A stretch of DNA of 29,513 nucleotides, taken from assembly GCA_903879995.1 (NCBI GenBank), contig CAIRNW010000226.1, positions 1 to 29,513 of the forward strand. Reading direction: 5' to 3'. Of the stretch, positions 25,394 through 29,513 are shown piece after piece. The translations under genes and the position numbers were made by a program. The stretch's first letter is position 1. Each line of letters begins with the position of its first letter. The DNA comes from an uncultured Bacteroidota bacterium (GTDB lineage Bacteria; Bacteroidota; Bacteroidia; Chitinophagales; Chitinophagaceae). The notes below the pieces were generated by a model that worked only from the letters and a program-made list of their open reading frames with translations, ran no database searches and was not told the DNA's origin.

Positions 25394-27856
25394 TCAAGAC
25401 GTAGTGGCTGTTCGATTTTTTCTAATTCGATTAACCATACTGAGTAGTAATCCTATAGCTGTTAACCAAACGCCATACCATAATATTTTAATAAAAGGGT
25501 ATCGGTAGGCCTTTAGCGTTACATACTTCAAAAGGGCATCACTTTCTTTGATGCCAAGCCGTACGGATCCTTTTTCATCTGCCTCTTGTAGCTGTAAAAT
25601 CAAACCTTCTGAAACGAGGGTATCGGACAAGCTTATCCATTGCCCTTTTACAAAGGCAGCGCGGCTCACAACCGAATAGCTGGTTCCTGTCTTTGATTGC
25701 ACTCGAATGGGTACTTCGTATAGTTTGCCTTTCTCACCAAATAGTTCTTTAGGTAAATCACTTCTGCTTTGGATTGAATCAATAGTCATGAAACCGTTGG
25801 AATAGAAAAGGGTATCACCTTGTGTTCGTAAATAGGTTTTAAATACGGCTGTATCTTTTTGATTTTCTGGATCGGGTATTGAAGTGATGTAGGTGAATAC
25901 ATCATGATCCCAATAATGTCTGGCATCGGGATTAGCCATCAAGCCCTGGTTTCCTTTATAGTTGACAAAAGCATTAGGAGTTAGTACAAACTCTTCTTTT
26001 TCCTTTTGATTCTTGAACTGTATTTTATAGTACCACAGTTGTTTTTTTGGGTGGGCTGAATCTTTTAAATAAGTCAGGGTATAGTTGCCCATTGTTACTG
26101 GAAGCCCTTGAACCAATGTTAGATTCTCCCGCGGATTTTCTCCTTCACCAAGCGGAGCAGGAATTCCATTTATGTTGTTAGAGATTATTTCTTTGTTTGC
26201 AGACGAAAGGAGAATTCCTGTCAATACCAGTCCAAATCCAACATGTGCTATCGATCCTCCAGCTTCTCTTATTTTCCCTTTAGCACCAAGCCAAATGTAA
26301 CTTGCGTTGGCTATGACTGTATAGAAACTAAACAAGATCGTAAGTGTAATTGAATATTGAAATACCGGCCCCTTTTTTTCGTAGTTAACTTCCCCCCAAA
26401 TCATAAATGCTGCACCAGCTACTACAGATAGCACCGCTGGGATTAGCATTTTTTTCCAGAAAAAAGAACGCGTTGTTGATTTGTATTTAAGATAGTGACT
26501 AATAGCAGTAAGCACAGCAAGTATGAGGGCTACATATAGCTGTATGCTATTATAGGAGAATTCAACATCTTCAGGTGGAGCAAGCGTAGTTCCAAAAATT
26601 TTATTAAAAACGGGTAAAGAAGTTTGACCACTAATAACCAAGGCTGAAAGAAAAAAAACAAGCGATCCAATAAACATCCAAAACTCGCGGCTGCTGATTT
26701 CCTCTTCTTTTTGAATGGTGGGTATTTTTTTTAGTGAACGAAAGAAGAAAAAAAGTGAGGGTAATGTGAATACTAGTAAGAATGCCAATAGTTGCCAGTT
26801 CATGCCAAGGTCTGTGAAGGCATGTACGGATGTTTCTCCCAAAATCCCACTACGGGTTAAAAATGTTGAGTATAGAATAAAGAGGAAGGTGAGAATAAAG
26901 AATAAGTACGTCGCCCGCAAGGAATGGCCTGTTGCTCGATAGATGAGTAGGGTATGTAGCCCTGCAACACCAGTCATCCATGGCACCAATGAGGCGTTTT
27001 CTACGGGATCCCAGGCCCAATATCCTCCAAAACTCAGCGATTCATAAGCCCACATTCCTCCCATCATAATACCCACTCCTAATACAGCCGTAGAGAATAA
27101 TGACCAGGGAAGTGCGGGTTTGGTCCAGTCTCCATACTGTTTAGTCCATAGCCCAGCAATAGCATAGGCAAATGGGATCAGTGTAGAAGCAAAACCCATG
27201 AATAAGACAGGGGGGTGTATCACCATCCAATAATTCTGTAAAAGAGGATTTAAATCATTCCCATCTTTAATAGAGGAGAGATAGTCAGGACGAATTGGTT
27301 GCGTAATGTCAAAGTTGAGGTGAAGTGCTGGAGCGTTATCCAACACACCACTATCCCGTAATAGAATAAATGGGTTAGAACCCATTTTCCAACCTGCAAT
27401 GTATAAACCCATCACCATGGTTGAAAGGGCAAATTGAGCAAAACTAACAGTGGTCATCACTGGGGATTCCCACTTTCCAGCTTTTAGAATTAATAACAAA
27501 CCAAGTATGGATTGGCAAAGACTCCATAAAAGGAAACTTCCCTCTTGACCTTCCCAAAAACAAGCAAGTAAATATTTGAACTCTAATGAACGGCTACTGT
27601 GTTTCCAGGCGTAGTGGTACTCGAATAAGTGATTTTGTATAATGAAAAAAAGCAGGCTGAAAATGGCTACGATCGAAACTGCTTGTATGAAAAAGGAAAT
27701 TCTTCCCAATTTTCTCCAATCAATGCTAGTGGCAGATTCCTGTTCCCTGGATGCAAAAAAATAGGAGAGGGTAGAGATACCCGCACTGATCATTGAAAGA
27801 ATGATAAAAAGATGACCAAGTTGGCCAGGGATTAAGTTTTCGCCAATGTATTTCAT
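25394..27856 (-). CDS. ccmF: Cytochrome c heme lyase CcmF
   Basis: An 820-aa polytopic membrane protein that receives heme from CcmE and attaches it to apocytochrome c. The tryptophan-rich WWD domain is intact: GGYWAWDPVENASLVPW (residues 277-293). Histidines H214 (VIHPPVLFMG), H301 (GLHTLL), H345 and H538 (GSIAHVGFG) correspond to the four conserved heme-ligand positions expected of CcmF. FWEGQEGSFLLW near residue 100 is also typical. A large periplasmic region lies between about 552 and 785, and a final TM segment follows. It is 12 bp after ccmE. ccmA, ccmB, ccmC, ccmG and ccmH are not in the window, so the rest of the maturation system is elsewhere or absent. Confidence 0.94.
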   Translation of the reverse strand: MKYIGENLIPGQLGHLFIILSMISAGISTLSYFFASREQESATSIDWRKLGRISFFIQAVSIVAIFSLLFFIIQNHLFEYHYAWKHSSRSLEFKYLLACFWEGQEGSFLLWSLCQSILGLLLILKAGKWESPVMTTVSFAQFALSTMVMGLYIAGWKMGSNPFILLRDSGVLDNAPALHLNFDITQPIRPDYLSSIKDGNDLNPLLQNYWMVIHPPVLFMGFASTLIPFAYAIAGLWTKQYGDWTKPALPWSLFSTAVLGVGIMMGGMWAYESLSFGGYWAWDPVENASLVPWMTGVAGLHTLLIYRATGHSLRATYLFFILTFLFILYSTFLTRSGILGETSVHAFTDLGMNWQLLAFLLVFTLPSLFFFFRSLKKIPTIQKEEEISSREFWMFIGSLVFFLSALVISGQTSLPVFNKIFGTTLAPPEDVEFSYNSIQLYVALILAVLTAISHYLKYKSTTRSFFWKKMLIPAVLSVVAGAAFMIWGEVNYEKKGPVFQYSITLTILFSFYTVIANASYIWLGAKGKIREAGGSIAHVGFGLVLTGILLSSANKEIISNNINGIPAPLGEGENPRENLTLVQGLPVTMGNYTLTYLKDSAHPKKQLWYYKIQFKNQKEKEEFVLTPNAFVNYKGNQGLMANPDARHYWDHDVFTYITSIPDPENQKDTAVFKTYLRTQGDTLFYSNGFMTIDSIQSRSDLPKELFGEKGKLYEVPIRVQSKTGTSYSVVSRAAFVKGQWISLSDTLVSEGLILQLQEADEKGSVRLGIKESDALLKYVTLKAYRYPFIKILWYGVWLTAIGLLLSMVNRIRKNRTATTS

Positions 27857-27868
27857 AGGAGCGAGTGC

Positions 27869-28294
27869 TTATGGGGCTGTTCTAGGATCAGGTACGTTGC
27901 CAGGATGTTTTAATCCTTTTGCTTCTTCCTCTTTGTATTTGGAGGGGCATTTGGTTTGGATTTCCTCACATTGAAATGTTCCATCCTTATAGCGTCCTTT
28001 TAATACCAGACGTTCGCTCATCTCTAGGTTTTCAGGTTTAGCATTGTTGTAGACTACCGGTACGGAAAGGCCTAAAGAATCAACAGCGGTAAAACGAAGG
28101 TAGTTTGGGTTTTTAATGGCATCGTACTCCAGGGGTGCACTTTTGTCCAATTTGGCCATTAAATGGACATATTTTCCGGGCTTTGACATGGCGGTTCCAA
28201 TCGTGTCGTAAGTGCTAGTGGTATTGGTAAAACTGATCAAAATGCCAATGGACACTGCTATCAAGACTAGTAAAACAAGGTGTATTTTTTTCAT
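27869..28294 (-). CDS. ccmE: Cytochrome c maturation protein CcmE, CxxxY type
   Basis: A 141-aa periplasmic heme chaperone with one N-terminal TM anchor (about 5-22) and an OB-fold domain. Typical segments are YLRFTAVD at about residue 65 and ERLVLKGRYKDGTFQCEEI at 94-112. At the heme-attachment site the residues are C116-P-S-K-Y120, where the E. coli protein has HDENY with histidine 130. This is the CxxxY variant, known from some Desulfovibrio and archaeal CcmE proteins, in which Cys replaces the heme-binding His. H130 is nearby but is followed by PGNV, so it does not form an HxxxY motif. ccmF follows 12 bp downstream. The gene is divergent from the acyl-CoA dehydrogenase. Codons for the motif were read directly at 27935-27949. 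Confidence 0.9.
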   Translation of the reverse strand: MKKIHLVLLVLIAVSIGILISFTNTTSTYDTIGTAMSKPGKYVHLMAKLDKSAPLEYDAIKNPNYLRFTAVDSLGLSVPVVYNNAKPENLEMSERLVLKGRYKDGTFQCEEIQTKCPSKYKEEEAKGLKHPGNVPDPRTAP

Positions 28295-28311
28295 ACAAAA
28301 AAATAATGTTG

Positions 28312-28319
28312 CAAAGGTA
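28312..28319 (-). promoter_or_regulatory. -7 promoter element for the ccmE transcript
   Basis: The minus strand reads TACCTTTG, an exact TAnnTTTG match, with 17 nt between it and the ccmE ATG. It overlaps the start of the palindrome at 28317-28330. The -33 region has no clean TTG. Confidence 0.4.
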
Positions 28320-28330
28320 GTTCAAACTAC
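28317..28330. repeat. Perfect 14-bp palindrome, candidate operator
   Basis: GTAGTT-CA-AACTAC is a perfect inverted repeat with a 2-bp spacer. The short spacer makes an RNA hairpin unlikely and favours a dimeric DNA-binding site. It overlaps the ccmE -7 element by 3 bp and lies within the 133-bp divergent region shared with the acyl-CoA dehydrogenase gene. Confidence 0.4.
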
Positions 28331-28384
28331 GTGGGCATTGGGAACTATCTCGTTAATTGATTCAAAATAAAAAGGCAGTTCCTG

Positions 28385-28392
28385 TATATTTG
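28385..28392 (+). promoter_or_regulatory. -7 promoter element for the acyl-CoA dehydrogenase gene
   Basis: The plus strand reads TATATTTG, an exact TAnnTTTG match, with 35 nt between it and the ATG at 28428. A TTG at 28357-28359 lies upstream at a somewhat long 25-nt spacing. Confidence 0.4.
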
Positions 28393-28427
28393 CAAAACTA
28401 ACACTTGTTTGTATAAAATCAATCTGT

Positions 28428-29513
28428 ATGAATTTTCAACTCACTGAGGAGCAAATAATGATACAACAGGCTGCCCGGGACTTTGCGCAAAATCAATGTT
28501 TGCCAGGTGTTATTGAGCGTGACGAAAAACAGCAGTTTCCAAAAGAACAAATTCTTCAATTGGCCGAACTAGGATTTATGGGTATGATGGTGGATCAGGC
28601 CTACGGAGGAAGTGGCTTAGATACCATCAGCTACGTATTGGCTATGGAGGAGATCAGTAAAGTTGATGCGAGCACCAGTGTGTGTATGAGCGTAAACAAT
28701 AGTTTGGTCTGCTATGGATTGCAAGAATTTGGTTCAGAGGAGCAAAAGCAACAATATCTTGTTCCATTAGCCCAGGGAAAGAAAGATGGCGAGCTTTACA
28801 TTGGAGCTTTCATGTTGTCAGAGCCAGAAGCGGGCAGTGATGCAACTTCTCAGCGTACCACTGCAGAAGATAAAGGCGACTATTATCTACTCAATGGAAC
28901 TAAAAATTGGATTACAAACGGTGGCAACGCATCTGTTTATCTAGTTATAGCACAAACGGATCCAGCCAAAGGTTCTAAAGGAATTAACTGTTTAATTGTT
29001 GAAAAAAATTGGCCCGGTGTAGTAGTTGCTGCAAAAGAAAATAAAATGGGTATTCGTGCCAGCGACACACATACTGTTATGTTTAATGATGTAAAGGTTC
29101 CCAAGAAAAATCGGATTGGGGTCGATGGTTTTGGTTTCACCTTTGCCATGAAAACATTGGCGGGAGGAAGAATTGGGATCGCTGCACAAGCATTAGGTAT
29201 TGCCAGCGGTGCTTATGAGTTATCCAAAGCCTATTCCAAAACCAGGAAGGCATTTGGTACGGAAATCATGAATCACCAAATAATCGCTTTCAAGCTAGCC
29301 GATATGGCTACTCGTGTAGAGGCTGCTCGTTTGCTTTGTTTGAAGTCGGCTTGGGAAAAAGACAATGGGTTGGATTATACCATTAGTTCATCTATGGCAA
29401 AAGTATTCGCTTCTGAAACTGCCATGTGGGCTTCCACAGAAGCCGTGCAAATTCATGGAGGGTATGGGTACGTGAAAGAGTATCATGTAGAACGACTGAT
29501 GCGCGATGCAAAA
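28428..29513 (+). CDS. Acyl-CoA dehydrogenase, 3'-truncated
   Basis: The frame stays open from ATG 28428 to the window end, giving 362 residues of an enzyme usually near 380. It is an FAD-dependent short- or medium-chain acyl-CoA dehydrogenase catalysing the first step of beta-oxidation or branched-chain acyl-CoA breakdown. Seen features: N-terminal FQLTEEQIMIQQAARDFA, DQAYGGSGLDTISYVLAMEE, the FAD/substrate motif MLSEPEAGSDA (about 124-134), NGTKNWITNGG, and the C-terminal QIHGGYGYVKEYHVERLMRDAK. The catalytic glutamate, in the IYEGT segment after that block, would fall just past the window. Chain-length class cannot be settled. It is divergent from ccmE. Confidence 0.94.
   Translation, partial: MNFQLTEEQIMIQQAARDFAQNQCLPGVIERDEKQQFPKEQILQLAELGFMGMMVDQAYGGSGLDTISYVLAMEEISKVDASTSVCMSVNNSLVCYGLQEFGSEEQKQQYLVPLAQGKKDGELYIGAFMLSEPEAGSDATSQRTTAEDKGDYYLLNGTKNWITNGGNASVYLVIAQTDPAKGSKGINCLIVEKNWPGVVVAAKENKMGIRASDTHTVMFNDVKVPKKNRIGVDGFGFTFAMKTLAGGRIGIAAQALGIASGAYELSKAYSKTRKAFGTEIMNHQIIAFKLADMATRVEAARLLCLKSAWEKDNGLDYTISSSMAKVFASETAMWASTEAVQIHGGYGYVKEYHVERLMRDAK

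Overview
The window reads as chromosomal core and near-core DNA of a Bacteroidota bacterium, most likely Chitinophagaceae or a close relative. The evidence is a moderate, slightly AT-rich composition, no Shine-Dalgarno sequence at any convincing start, several TAnnTTTG-type -7 promoter elements, bacillithiol genes (bshC, bshB1), a TonB-type protein, a DUF4294 protein and a heme-handling CcmE/CcmF pair. Coding density is very high: no gap exceeds about 135 bp, and I see no rRNA, tRNA, IS element, CRISPR array or prophage.

Region 1 (1-6677): the 3' half of rimO is followed by a trans-4-hydroxy-L-proline catabolic set. These are a DapA-family pyrroline-4-hydroxy-2-carboxylate deaminase (690-1586), an alpha-ketoglutarate semialdehyde dehydrogenase (1596-3071), a 4-hydroxyproline 2-epimerase (4408-5421) and an FAD-dependent D-hydroxyproline dehydrogenase/oxidase (5430-6677). 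Together they would convert hydroxyproline to 2-oxoglutarate. An antisense sterol-desaturase-family membrane gene (3065-4345) splits the set in two. bshC (6700-8301, bacillithiol cysteine ligase) follows on the same strand.

Region 2 (8298-15532, minus strand): purK, an RND tripartite efflux system (lipoprotein adaptor, HAE-type pump, TolC-like channel) and purE are tightly spaced and co-directional. The efflux system sits between two purine-biosynthesis genes that are normally neighbours.

Region 3 (15577-19774, plus strand): hpd (4-hydroxyphenylpyruvate dioxygenase) is divergent from purK across a 44-bp gap holding two mirror-image -7 elements. It is followed by a secreted YafK-like L,D-transpeptidase-fold protein fused to a TonB C-terminal domain, then fbp, then an ABC-transporter ATPase whose start overlaps the fbp stop.

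Region 4 (19771-28294, minus strand): transcribed from high to low coordinates, ccmE, ccmF, a DUF4294 protein, bshB1, a GTG-started four-TM protein and an uncharacterised radical SAM protein form a tight run. After a 129-bp gap come a glycine-rich TonB-like protein and folC. CcmE carries the CxxxY heme-attachment motif in place of HxxxY.

Region 5 (28295-29513): a divergent promoter region with a perfect 14-bp palindrome leads to an acyl-CoA dehydrogenase cut by the window end.

Three convergent gene pairs overlap at their stop codons (3065-3071, 8298-8301, 19771-19774), leaving no room for intergenic terminators. The most interesting items are the CxxxY CcmE, the transpeptidase-TonB fusion, the uncharacterised radical SAM protein with its coupled membrane partner, the split hydroxyproline cluster, and the paired near-leaderless promoters of purK and hpd.
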